A DNA stretch of 64,000 nt from Streptomyces cinnabarinus (GTDB taxonomy: Bacteria; Actinomycetota; Actinomycetes; Streptomycetales; Streptomycetaceae), in NCBI RefSeq assembly GCF_027270315.1, contig NZ_CP114413.1, positions 8,928,001-8,992,000 on the forward strand. Direction: 5' to 3'. Below, piece after piece: positions 25,687 to 33,581 of this stretch; the stretch's first letter is position 1; each line of letters begins with the position of its first letter. The notes beneath the pieces are model-generated. The model was not told the origin of the DNA, made no database searches, and saw nothing but the letters and a program-made list of their open reading frames with translations. Position numbers and translations under genes: made by a program.

Positions 25687-26237
25687 ATGATCGACAGGCG
25701 CGCCTTCAACAGGGCCCTGGGGCTGGGTGCGGGACCCTGGACGCCGACCAGGCCCCCTTCACCATGTTCGTGACGCCGGACAGGCTGACGGCAGGGTACG
25801 TGGAGTCCGGCCTCGTCGACGCGGTCTCGCCCGTTCAGGAGGCCGACGTGGAGCAGGCGACGACCGTGCGGGAAGCCGTGTACCGGCTGCTGACGGCCCG
25901 CCGCCTCGGGGAGCAGTACGACGGGACGGCGCTGACCGTGGTCAACAACGCGGCCCGCAAACCCCCGGCCGTGCCCCAGCTGACTCCGTCGGGGCGATGG
26001 ACCCAGGCGACGCCGGAAGAGGCCCTCTCCATGGTGGCGCGCCATGCCATCGAGCTGTTGAGCGGGCCGGACGTACCCCTGCTCAAGGAGTGCGGCAACC
26101 CGGAGTGCACCCGCACCTACATCGACCGCTCGCGGGGCATGCGCCGGCAGTGGTGCGACATGGAGTCCTGCGGCAACAAGATCAAGGCAGCGGCGTATCG
26201 CGCCCGCAAGAAGACCGCGCCCACGCCGGCCCACTGA
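25687..26237 (+). pseudogene. CGNR zinc-finger (ABATE-type) protein, probably frameshifted near the start
   Basis: The strong ribosome site GGAGG (25676-25680) points to ATG 25687, which opens MIDRRAFNRALGLGAG in frame 1. The family then continues in frame 3 (TLDADQAPFTMFVTPDRL onward), so a single-base indel at about 25725-25735 is needed to join them. The rest is intact to TGA 26237: an ABATE-like helical region with EQATTVREAVYRLLTARR, then the treble-clef CGNR zinc finger with ECGNPECTRTYIDRS and WCDMESCGNKIKAAAYRAR. These proteins are putative DNA-binding regulators. Alternatives are a shortened gene starting at ATG 25764, or a sequencing error. Confidence 0.55.
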
Positions 26238-26284
26238 CCTCGCCCCGCAGCCTGCTATCGGGGACCGGCGCACCGACCTCCACG

Positions 26285-27505
26285 TCACCCCGAAGTGGGC
26301 GCCTGCGGGGAGCGGAGCACGAGCAGGGTGATCTCGCTGGGGGCGAAGATACGGAACGGCGGGCCCCAGAAGCCGGTGCCCCGGCTGGTGTAGAGGAGGG
26401 TGCGGGGGCCGTGGTGGCTGAGGCCGGCGACGGCGGGCTGGTCGAGGCGGACCAGGTAGTGGAAGGGCCAGATCTGGCCGCCGTGGGTGTGGCCGGAGAG
26501 CTGGAGGTCAACGCCTGCGGCCGCGGCTCGGCCGACGAACGCGGGCTGATGGGCCAGGAGCAATACGGGGAGGTCCGGGTCGACGCCGTCCAGGGCTCCG
26601 GCGAGGTGGGCGCGGTGTCCTGCCAGGCCGGAGGACTCGGCGGTGACGTCGTCCACGCCGGCGACGACGAGGGTGTCGCCGCCGCGTTCGAGCAGCAGAT
26701 GGCGGTTGCGCAGCGGCTCCCAGCCCAGCTCGTCCATCAGGTCGACCCAGCCCTGGGCCTCGCTGTAGTACTCGTGGTTTCCGGTGACGTAGACCCGGGC
26801 CCGGGTCGCCTGCACGGTGCCGAGTGGAGCGGCCTGGTCGCGGCGGCGTTCGGCCGTGCCGTCCGCGATGTCGCCGGTGTGGCAGACCACGTCGGCCTCC
26901 AGGGCGTTGACGGCTTCGCAGACCCTCGCTGACCAGCGGGCGCGGTCGAGCGGCCCATAGTGGGTGTCGGTGATGAGGACTACGCGGGTGCCGTCCAACC
27001 CGGCTCCCAGCCGGGGGAGTTGCACGTCGAGCCGGCGCACGCGCGGTATACGGCGGGCCTCGGTGTACCCCCAGGCGAGCAGTACGGCGGTCACGCCGAG
27101 GACGGCCCAGGTGACGATGCGGGCCCGGTCCTGGCCGTCGCCGACGTCTGCCACCCGCAGGGCGAGCCGCAGGAGGACACCGAGGAGAACGGACCAGGTG
27201 AACAGGACCCAGCTGCCGCCCAGCAGGCTGTCACCGGTGATCGCCGCCCAGTCCTGCTGGCGTCGGCCGTGTCCGCGCGCCATCGCGAGCGGCATACCGA
27301 TCAGGCCGAGCGCGAACAGGGCGGTCCCGGCGAGCGTGACGGGCAGCGGCCAGTGCTGGCCGGCGTACAGCAGTACCCAGCAGGGCACGGCCCACAGCAG
27401 GACGGGGGCGACCAGGGGGAGGTAGCGCATCACGCGGCGCAGCCGGCTCCGCCCTGCAGCTTGCGCTTCGCCGTCGGCGGGCCGGGTGTTGTGGGTGTCG
27501 GTCAC
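26285..27505 (-). CDS. Membrane-anchored metallophosphoesterase
   Basis: 406 aa from GTG 27505 (AGGAGGAG six bases upstream). The N-terminal 150 residues hold four or five transmembrane helices. The calcineurin-like phosphoesterase domain follows with all metal-binding motifs: LITDTHYGPLD (D-x-H), CHTGDIADG (G-D), VTGNHEYYS (G-N-H-E), LLLAHQP and SGHTHGGQIWP (G-H-T-H). The architecture matches YkuE/LpxH-like membrane phosphoesterases of unknown substrate in actinobacteria. It ends 48 bases from the convergent CGNR gene and diverges from the AI-2E transporter gene. Confidence 0.9.
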   Translation of the reverse strand: MTDTHNTRPADGEAQAAGRSRLRRVMRYLPLVAPVLLWAVPCWVLLYAGQHWPLPVTLAGTALFALGLIGMPLAMARGHGRRQQDWAAITGDSLLGGSWVLFTWSVLLGVLLRLALRVADVGDGQDRARIVTWAVLGVTAVLLAWGYTEARRIPRVRRLDVQLPRLGAGLDGTRVVLITDTHYGPLDRARWSARVCEAVNALEADVVCHTGDIADGTAERRRDQAAPLGTVQATRARVYVTGNHEYYSEAQGWVDLMDELGWEPLRNRHLLLERGGDTLVVAGVDDVTAESSGLAGHRAHLAGALDGVDPDLPVLLLAHQPAFVGRAAAAGVDLQLSGHTHGGQIWPFHYLVRLDQPAVAGLSHHGPRTLLYTSRGTGFWGPPFRIFAPSEITLLVLRSPQAPTSG

Positions 27506-27688
27506 GCTTCTCCTCCTGAGGTGCCTCCGAGAATCATGCCTGCCGGGTGGTGGCGCCGGGTGCCGCACCCGACGTATTGCGCCCTGGTTGCAGGCTGCTG
27601 CGCGACGCCGGGCCGCGTGTGTGTCACGGCTGATCCGCTGCTGACCGCGACGACATGGCGCACCGGGGCTCCCCATAGGGTGAGCGTC

Positions 27689-28804
27689 ATGCCCGACATA
27701 CTGAGTCCCGCGAAAACCCGCGCCGCGTTGCGCACATCGGCCCGTGTCTCGGCCGAGTTGCTGCTGATCCTCGTGGCGCTCGCGGTGGCCCTCTGGCTGC
27801 TCGACCGGATGTGGTCGGTGGTCTGGCCGCTCATCGTCGGTCTGCTTCTGACCACGCTGACCTGGCCTCCGACGCGGTTCCTCCGCTCCCGGGGGTGGCA
27901 TCCGGCGCTGGCCGCGTCGCTGGTGACCGTCGGCTTCCTCCTCGTTGCCGCGGGAGTCGTGGCGCTGATCGCGGTTCCGGTGGCGTCCCAGTCCGGTGAA
28001 CTGACCGACGGCGTGGTCGAGGGTGTCCAGAGGCTGCGGGAGTGGGCCGCCGGGCCGCCGCTGAACATCGGGGACGCTCAGATCGACAAGGCCTTCGACA
28101 GCGCGGTCGACCGCGCCCAGGACGGCCTCGGCAGCGCCGTCAGCGCCCTGGTCACGGGAGTGAGCAGTGTCGTCAACGGCGTGATCACCGCGGTGCTGGC
28201 CCTCTTCCTGATGTTCTTCTTCCTCAAGGATGGCCCCCGGTTCCTGCCGTGGCTCGCCCGCCAGTTGCCCGGCCGGCTCGCCATCGACGTCCCCACCGTC
28301 GCCGCGCGCAGCTGGGACACCCTGGGCTCCTTCGTCCGGTCCCAGGCCGCTGTCGGCCTGCTCGACGCCGTGCTGATCGGGATCGGCCTGTGGATACTCG
28401 GGGTGCCGCTGGTGCTGCCGCTGGCGGTGCTGACGTTCGTCACCGCGTTCGTGCCGATCGTGGGCGCGCTGTTCGCCGGCCTCGTGGCGGTCCTCATCGC
28501 ACTGGTCTCCAACGGCCTGTCCGACGCGCTGATCGTGCTGGCCATCATCGTGGTCGTGCAGCAGCTTGAGGGGAACGTCTTCCAGCCCATGATCCAGAGC
28601 CGTGGGCTGGGTCTGCACGCGGCGGTGATCCTGCTGGCGGTGACGCTGGGCGGCAACCTCGCGGGCATCGTCGGCAGCCTCCTCGCCGTCCCGGTCACGG
28701 CCCTGATCGCGGTGGTCTGGAACTACGTGCGCGAACAGCTGGGCGAGCCGCCCGCAGAGCCGGAGAGCGACGATCAGGTCCCGGGCGTGGTGGTCCCGTC
28801 GTAG
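27689..28804 (+). CDS. AI-2E family transporter (TqsA/PerM type)
   Basis: 371 aa from ATG 27689 with AGGGTGAG upstream. Two hydrophobic helices at about 30-70, a third at 80-105 (LVTVGFLLVAAGVVALIAVP), a soluble loop of about 50 residues, and four or five further helices in the C-terminal half. The family signature FVTAFVPIVGALFAGLVAVLIAL and the late GNVFQPMIQSRGLGLHAAVILLAVT are both clear. Members export small molecules or act as cation/H+ antiporters; AI-2 transport has been shown for few of them, so the substrate is open. The tail is acidic and probably cytoplasmic. Confidence 0.9.
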   Translation: MPDILSPAKTRAALRTSARVSAELLLILVALAVALWLLDRMWSVVWPLIVGLLLTTLTWPPTRFLRSRGWHPALAASLVTVGFLLVAAGVVALIAVPVASQSGELTDGVVEGVQRLREWAAGPPLNIGDAQIDKAFDSAVDRAQDGLGSAVSALVTGVSSVVNGVITAVLALFLMFFFLKDGPRFLPWLARQLPGRLAIDVPTVAARSWDTLGSFVRSQAAVGLLDAVLIGIGLWILGVPLVLPLAVLTFVTAFVPIVGALFAGLVAVLIALVSNGLSDALIVLAIIVVVQQLEGNVFQPMIQSRGLGLHAAVILLAVTLGGNLAGIVGSLLAVPVTALIAVVWNYVREQLGEPPAEPESDDQVPGVVVPS

Positions 28805-28938
28805 CACCCGCACTGCTGGTTGGCACCCAGCATTGTCTGCTGTGCTCCAGCGTGTGAACGCCCCTTGCGGTGTGGGCATGTACAGGTCATTGACCGTGTA
28901 AAGCGGGAGCCCTTAATGTCGCCAGCGCTGTGAAGGAG

Positions 28939-28968
28939 CTCCGGCGAGCGCCGGAGTCCTGCGGACTC
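28939..28968 (+). promoter_or_regulatory. Overlapping alternative hairpins in the leader of the secreted-protein gene
   Basis: Stem A: CTCCGGCG/CGCCGGAG at 28939-28956 with a 2-base centre. Stem B: GAGTCC/GGACTC at 28954-28968 with loop TGC. They share three bases, so only one can form fully. The pair ends 20 bases before the TTG start at 28989 and close to the ribosome site. It could control translation or transcript stability. Confidence 0.45.
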
Positions 28969-28988
28969 TCTTTCCTTGAGGAGCGCTC

Positions 28989-29453
28989 TTGAAGAAGGGC
29001 TTCGCCTACGCGGCGGCTGTCGTCCTGTTCGCGGCCACGATGAACCTGACCGTGCTCACCGGGCCGTCGGCCGCGGGTGATTGTGCCGACCCGAAGCCAG
29101 GGTGCGGGGGAGAGGTCGACAACAACAGCACCTTCTCCGTCTCCATCTCCAACTGCTGGGAAAGCGTCTACGGCACCTGGGAGAACGGCGACAACCTCCC
29201 GTGCCACGGCAATCCGCCGCGCGTGGGCAACAAGGCCAAGGCGCGGGTCTGGTTGTCACCCGGCCAGCGCGAGGACCAGTATTCCGCGTTCTACGACACC
29301 GACGCGGTGAAGTTCCCGGCCGGCTGCACGACTTACTACCACTACTGGGGCCAGCCCAAGGAGTGGCACGACGAGGACCGCCACGGCAAGGACAGCATCT
29401 GGCTGAAGATCAGCGACATCGATCACTTCTACTTCGACCGAATCTCCTGCTGA
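28989..29453 (+). CDS. Secreted hypothetical protein (154 aa), TTG start
   Basis: Start TTG 28989 with GAGGAGC upstream; the product MKKGFAYAAAVVLFAATMNL has a clear Sec signal peptide with likely cleavage after PSAAG (about residue 30). The mature part is about 125 aa with six Cys (GDCADPKPGCGG, SNCWES, PCHGN, AGCTTYYHYW, ISC), so disulfides are likely, and many aromatic residues near the end (DIDHFYFDRIS). No family recognised. TTG starts are rare and keep translation low. Followed by a good terminator hairpin. Confidence 0.75.
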   Translation: MKKGFAYAAAVVLFAATMNLTVLTGPSAAGDCADPKPGCGGEVDNNSTFSVSISNCWESVYGTWENGDNLPCHGNPPRVGNKAKARVWLSPGQREDQYSAFYDTDAVKFPAGCTTYYHYWGQPKEWHDEDRHGKDSIWLKISDIDHFYFDRISC

Positions 29454-29470
29454 GACCACAGACTTCACCT

Positions 29471-29493
29471 GGCCCCGCCCACAGTGCGGGGCC
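29471..29493. terminator. Terminator hairpin between secreted-protein gene and tetR
   Basis: Perfect 8-bp stem GGCCCCGC/GCGGGGCC with a 7-base loop, 18 bases after the stop at 29453 and 51 bases from the convergent tetR stop. Symmetric, so probably bidirectional. Confidence 0.7.
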
Positions 29494-29543
29494 ACACGAA
29501 GGTCGTTCCCTCCCAGCTCCGGCATGACCGGATCATGCCGGGC

Positions 29544-30215
29544 TCACGAGGTAGGCGGCTCCGTCGGTGTTCCGAGTGCGGTGGACACATGGCGCCAGAT
29601 GGCGCCGACCGCGGAGTCGAGGGTGACCGTCGGGTCGCGCAGCATGAGGCGGATGCCGTAGCCGTCGCTCAGTGAGAGCACCAGCGTGCTGAGGTCGTCG
29701 ACGTCGGTGGGGGTGAACTCGCCGGAGGCGATGCCGCGCCGGATTGCGTCGGAGACCCAGCCGTGCAGCTGGGCGTACAGGTCCACGGCGAAGACCCGGG
29801 TGGTCTCGTCGCGCAGGGCCCGCACCCAGAGCTCCTGCCACAGCCGCCAGTCCTGGTGGAGCTGGGGGTCGGTCGGCAGCAGGCTGCGCACGATCCGGGC
29901 GAGGACGACCGCCGCCGGGACGGTCTCCGCGTCACGCTCGACGTCGACGGCCGTGTTGGCGAAGGAGTGTGTCATCGCCTCGGTGAACAGCTTCTCGCGC
30001 GTGTCGAAGTGGTAGTGCAGCAGCGCCGTGGACACCCCGGCCCGCTCCGCGACCATCCGCATCCGGATCTTCTCGAACCCGATGTCGGCGATGACCTCGC
30101 ACGCCGCGGTCAGGATGCGCTCGCGTGTGTCGGCATTGCGCACCTTGGTCGGCACGTTGCGGCTCCCCTCGTCCGGTGCCCGTTCGTCGTGACCATCTTC
30201 CCCCACGGAGGTCAC
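29544..30215 (-). CDS. TetR family transcriptional regulator
   Basis: 223 aa. N-terminal HTH: TRERILTAACEVIADIGFEKIRMRMVAERAGVSTALLHYHF, with recognition helix VSTALLHYHF (about residues 61-70). The C-terminal helical ligand domain is of the BetI/PsrA-like type (LWQELWVRALRDETTRV). It overlaps the start of the 3-hydroxyacyl-CoA dehydrogenase gene by 4 bp and is the last gene of the leftward catabolic operon, so it is probably its sensor, answering to an acyl-CoA or amine intermediate. The palindromes at 37916-37994 in the shared promoter are the likely binding sites, giving negative feedback over both operons. Confidence 0.9.
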   Translation of the reverse strand: MTSVGEDGHDERAPDEGSRNVPTKVRNADTRERILTAACEVIADIGFEKIRMRMVAERAGVSTALLHYHFDTREKLFTEAMTHSFANTAVDVERDAETVPAAVVLARIVRSLLPTDPQLHQDWRLWQELWVRALRDETTRVFAVDLYAQLHGWVSDAIRRGIASGEFTPTDVDDLSTLVLSLSDGYGIRLMLRDPTVTLDSAVGAIWRHVSTALGTPTEPPTS

Positions 30216-31105
30216 GCCGGTGCCGGTGCCTGTCGTGAAGCCTCCTCGTCGTAGGCGTGGAAGCCGCGGCCCGACTTGCGGCCGAGCAGTCCGGCCTCCA
30301 CCATCCGCGACAGCAGCGGCGGCGGCGAGTACTGCGGCTCGCGGAACTCGGCGTACAGCGACTCGGCGATGGCCCGTGTGGTGTCCAGGCCGATCAGGTC
30401 GGTCAGGGCGAGCGGGCCAAGTGGGTGCGCGCAGCCGAGGACCATGCCGCGGTCGACGTCCTCGACGGTCGCGCTGCCCGACTCCACCATGCGGATCGCG
30501 GCCAGGAGGTAGGGCACGAGCAGCGCGTTGACGACGAAGCCGGCCTTGTCCCGGGTCCGGACGACCTCCTTGCCGAGGGTGCCGGTCACGAACTCCTCGG
30601 CCCGTGCCGCGGTGCCGGGTGAGGTGAGCAGCGACGGCACGAGCTCGACGAGCCGCAGCACCGGCACGGGATTGAAGAAGTGCACGCCGACCACCCGGTC
30701 CGGGCGGCTCGTCGCGGCGGCCAGCCGGATCACGGGGATGGACGAGGTGTTGGTCGCGAGGATGGTGCTCTCGCCGGTGACGACCGTGTCGAGGCGGGTG
30801 AAGACATCGACCTTGAGGTCCTCGTCCTCGGCCACCGCCTCGATCACCAGGTCGTGGTCGTGCAGGGCGGCCAGCTCGTCGACGACGGTGATCAGGGCCG
30901 CGGCGGCCTCCCGTCGTGACGCGCTGAGCCTGCCGTGCGCGACGGCCCGGTCGAGTGAGCGGCCGATGCGGAGCCGGCCGGCCCGGGCCGCCTCCGCATC
31001 GCGCTCCACGACCGTGACCGGTACGTCGGCCCGTGCGCAGACCTCGGCGATTCCGGCGCCCATCAGCCCGCAGCCGACGACTCCCACGCGCTTGATGTCC
31101 GTCAT
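30212..31105 (-). CDS. 3-hydroxyacyl-CoA (3-hydroxybutyryl-CoA) dehydrogenase
   Basis: 297 aa. N-terminal Rossmann fold GVVGCGLMGAGIAEVCA (G-x-G-x-x-G, residues 8-24) binds NAD(P). The catalytic His/Glu region is VVGVHFFNPVPVLRLVELV, a family signature, and the C-terminal 6-phosphogluconate-dehydrogenase-like helices include GFVVNALLVPYL. It oxidises 3-hydroxyacyl-CoA to 3-ketoacyl-CoA in beta-oxidation, or acts as FadB2/Hbd. Located downstream of two acyl-CoA dehydrogenases (36-bp gap), consistent with a short oxidation path. No enoyl-CoA hydratase or thiolase is in the cluster, so those steps must come from elsewhere or are not needed. Confidence 0.92.
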   Translation of the reverse strand: MTDIKRVGVVGCGLMGAGIAEVCARADVPVTVVERDAEAARAGRLRIGRSLDRAVAHGRLSASRREAAAALITVVDELAALHDHDLVIEAVAEDEDLKVDVFTRLDTVVTGESTILATNTSSIPVIRLAAATSRPDRVVGVHFFNPVPVLRLVELVPSLLTSPGTAARAEEFVTGTLGKEVVRTRDKAGFVVNALLVPYLLAAIRMVESGSATVEDVDRGMVLGCAHPLGPLALTDLIGLDTTRAIAESLYAEFREPQYSPPPLLSRMVEAGLLGRKSGRGFHAYDEEASRQAPAPA

Positions 31106-31141
31106 CCGTCTCCCTCTCCTTCAGGTCTGCGTCGGTGAGCG

Positions 31142-32314
31142 TCAGGCGGTGGGCAGGTCCAGGACCCCCGAGCCGCGCTTGACGAGCTCGTTGGCGATGA
31201 TCAGCCGCTGGATCTCGGAGGTGCCCTCCCAGATCCGGTCCACGCGCAGCTCGCGGTAGAGCCGCTCCACGGCATAGGCGCGGTCGTAGCCGCGGCCGCC
31301 GTGGATCTGCAGACAGCGGTCGATCACCCGGCCGGACGCCTCGCTGGCGGCGAGCTTGGCGATGGCCGCCTTGGCGTGCAGGGTCTTGCGGTCCTCGGCG
31401 GGGGAGTTGTCGACCTCCCAGGCGACCTGGTGGGTGTAGGCACGGTTGACGGCGATGTCGACGGCGCAGTCGGCGAGCATGCCCTGGATCAGCTGGTACG
31501 AGGCGATGGGTGCCCCGAACTGCTCGCGCTCCACGGCCCAGTCACGGGACAGCTCCAGCGCCCGCTCGGCGGCGCCGGTGGTGCGGGCGGCGATCATCAG
31601 GCGCTCCTCGGTGAACCAGGAGCGGGTGATGTCGTAGCCCTCGCCGATGCCGCCGAGGACGGCGTCCTCGCCCACCTGGACGTCGGTGAAGGTGAACTCG
31701 GGGTGCTCGTACACGAAGGTGTGCATGAAGCGCGGGACCCGGGTCATCTCGATGCCGGGGGTGTCCTTGTCGACCAGGAAGAGGGTGGGGGCGCGCTCCG
31801 GCCCCGCCGCCGCGAGCACGATCATGAAGTCGGCGTGGTCGCCGACGGTCACGAACCACTTCTCGCCGCTGAGCACCCAGCCTCGGTCGTTCCGGGTCGC
31901 GGTGGTGGCGAGGTTCTGCGGGTCGGAGCCGGCGCCGGGCTCGGTGACGGCGTAGCAGTCGCGCCGCTCGCCCTTGATCACCGGGACGAGGAAGCGCTCG
32001 CGCTGCTCGGGGGTACAGAACCGCAGCGCGTTCGCGGGCCGCCACACCATGTCCCACAGGGCGCCGGTCAGCCGGCCCAGCTCCTCCTGCACGGTGACCT
32101 GTTCGGCGATGGTGAGGCCGGCGCCGCCCCATTCGGCGGGCATGTTGACGGCCTGGAGTCCGGCGTCCAGCACGGCGTCGCGGATCTTGGCGTGCGCGTC
32201 GGCGGGCAGGCCGTTGTTCTCCTCGCACTGGGTCTCGTAGCCGGCGATGAAGTCGGTGAGGGCGCGTGCGTCGCTCTTGAGCTGAACCTGGCGCGCGGTG
32301 AGGCGGAAGTCCAT
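31142..32314 (-). CDS. Acyl-CoA dehydrogenase (second of a tandem pair)
   Basis: 390 aa. N-terminal helical domain (MDFRLTARQVQLKSDAR), middle beta domain with AVTEPGAGSDPQNL and GEKWFVTVGDHADF for FAD, and C-terminal helical domain with the catalytic Glu in RIWEGTSEIQRLIIANE. FAD-dependent alpha,beta-dehydrogenation of an acyl-CoA. It is the same length as the gene just upstream; a 97-base stretch (31414-31510) is identical in both, while the N-termini differ clearly. The pair might form a hetero-oligomer, as some steroid-type ACADs do, or act on successive intermediates. Confidence 0.92.
   Translation of the reverse strand: MDFRLTARQVQLKSDARALTDFIAGYETQCEENNGLPADAHAKIRDAVLDAGLQAVNMPAEWGGAGLTIAEQVTVQEELGRLTGALWDMVWRPANALRFCTPEQRERFLVPVIKGERRDCYAVTEPGAGSDPQNLATTATRNDRGWVLSGEKWFVTVGDHADFMIVLAAAGPERAPTLFLVDKDTPGIEMTRVPRFMHTFVYEHPEFTFTDVQVGEDAVLGGIGEGYDITRSWFTEERLMIAARTTGAAERALELSRDWAVEREQFGAPIASYQLIQGMLADCAVDIAVNRAYTHQVAWEVDNSPAEDRKTLHAKAAIAKLAASEASGRVIDRCLQIHGGRGYDRAYAVERLYRELRVDRIWEGTSEIQRLIIANELVKRGSGVLDLPTA
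31414..31510. repeat. 97-bp segment identical to 32619-32715
   Basis: Perfect direct repeat inside the acyl-CoA dehydrogenase gene; its partner lies at the same place in the neighbouring paralogue. A further stretch near the 3' ends of both genes (about 31177-31252 and 32382-32457) differs by one base. Confidence 0.9.
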
Positions 32315-32349
32315 GGAAGTCCTCGCTGTGGGATGGGGAAGGGCGGGTG

Positions 32350-33522
32350 TCAGTGCGTGGGCAGGTCCAGGGCCCGGGTGCCGCGCTTGATGAGCTCGTT
32401 GGCGATGATCAGCCGCTGGATCTCGGAGGTGCCCTCCCAGATCCGGTCCACGCGCAGTTCGCGGTACATGCGCTCGACGGGATAGGTGCGGTCGTAGCCG
32501 CGGCCGCCGAAGATCTGCAGACAGCGGTCGGCGACCCGCCCGGCGGCCTCGCTGGCGGCGAGCTTGGCGGTGGAGGCCTTGGCGTGCAGGGTCTTGCGGT
32601 CGGTGCCGGGCTGGTCGGCCTCCCAGGCGACCTGGTGGGTGTAGGCACGGTTGACGGCGATGTCGACGGCGCAGTCGGCGAGCATGCCCTGGATCAGCTG
32701 GTACGAGGCGATGGGGGCCCCGAACTGTTCGCGCTCCACGGCCCAGTCCCGGGCGAGTTGGAGGGCGCGTTCGGCGGCGCCGACGGTGCGGGCGGCGATC
32801 ATCAGGCGTTCGTCGGTGAACCACTCCTTGGTCAGCTCGTACCCGTTGCCGACGCCGCCGAGCACGTCCTCGTCGGCGACGAAGACGTCGGTGAAGGTGA
32901 ACTCGGGGTGGCCGTTGACGGCGGAGTGCATGAACTGCGGCAGCCTCGTCATCCGCACGCCGGGCGCGGCCTTGTCGACGAAGAACAGCGTGGGGAGCTT
33001 GTCGGGACCGGCGTCCGCCTGCACCAGCAGGAAGTCGGCGATGTCGCCGCAGGTGACGAACCACTTCTCGCCGTTGAGCAGCCAGCCGCCGTCGGTGCGG
33101 GTGGCCGTGGAGGTGCCGGCGGACGGGTCGGAGCCTGCGCCGGGTTCGGTGACGGCGAACGCGTCGAACCTCTCGGCGCGGATCACCGGCAGCAGGTACT
33201 TCTCGCGCTGCCGCTCGTCGCCGTAGGCGAGGACGTTGGCGGGCCGCCAGGGGATGTCCCAGAGGCAGTTGGTGACCTTGCCGAACTCCTCCTCGACGAT
33301 GACCTGGTCGAGCAGGCTCAGGCCCGCCCCGCCCCACTCGGCGGGCATGTTGATGGCGTAGACCCCGGCGTCCATCGCGGCGCGGGTCAGTTCGGTGACG
33401 AGCTCCTGCGGCAGGGGCCCGCCGGCCTGCTCGGACTGGTCCTCGTAGCGCATCAGCAGGCGGGCGTACTCGGCGGCGCGACGCTTCAGGTCGGCCTGCT
33501 CGGGGGTGTAGCGCATGTCCAT
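32350..33522 (-). CDS. Acyl-CoA dehydrogenase (first of a tandem pair)
   Basis: 390 aa. MDMRYTPEQADLKRR at the N-terminus, VTEPGAGSDPSAGT and GEKWFVTCGDIADF in the beta domain, and catalytic Glu in RIWEGTSEIQRLIIANE near the C-terminus. The active site looks complete, as in the sister gene. It stands 59 bases after the acyl-CoA synthetase gene and 35 bases before the second dehydrogenase. The overall protein identity of the pair is moderate at the N-terminus but near-complete over the last 130 residues, suggesting sequence exchange between the copies. Substrate chain length cannot be read from sequence. Confidence 0.92.
   Translation of the reverse strand: MDMRYTPEQADLKRRAAEYARLLMRYEDQSEQAGGPLPQELVTELTRAAMDAGVYAINMPAEWGGAGLSLLDQVIVEEEFGKVTNCLWDIPWRPANVLAYGDERQREKYLLPVIRAERFDAFAVTEPGAGSDPSAGTSTATRTDGGWLLNGEKWFVTCGDIADFLLVQADAGPDKLPTLFFVDKAAPGVRMTRLPQFMHSAVNGHPEFTFTDVFVADEDVLGGVGNGYELTKEWFTDERLMIAARTVGAAERALQLARDWAVEREQFGAPIASYQLIQGMLADCAVDIAVNRAYTHQVAWEADQPGTDRKTLHAKASTAKLAASEAAGRVADRCLQIFGGRGYDRTYPVERMYRELRVDRIWEGTSEIQRLIIANELIKRGTRALDLPTH
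32619..32715. repeat. 97-bp segment identical to 31414-31510
   Basis: Second copy of the perfect direct repeat within the tandem acyl-CoA dehydrogenase genes, 1205 bp from the first. It encodes the region around HQVAWE and the conserved SYQLIQGMLADCAVDIAVNR. Confidence 0.9.
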
Positions 33523-33581
33523 GGAGACCTCTTCCGGGTCGGGCGGGGCGAGTTCGGCTCGGTCGGGTGGGTTCGGCTCGG

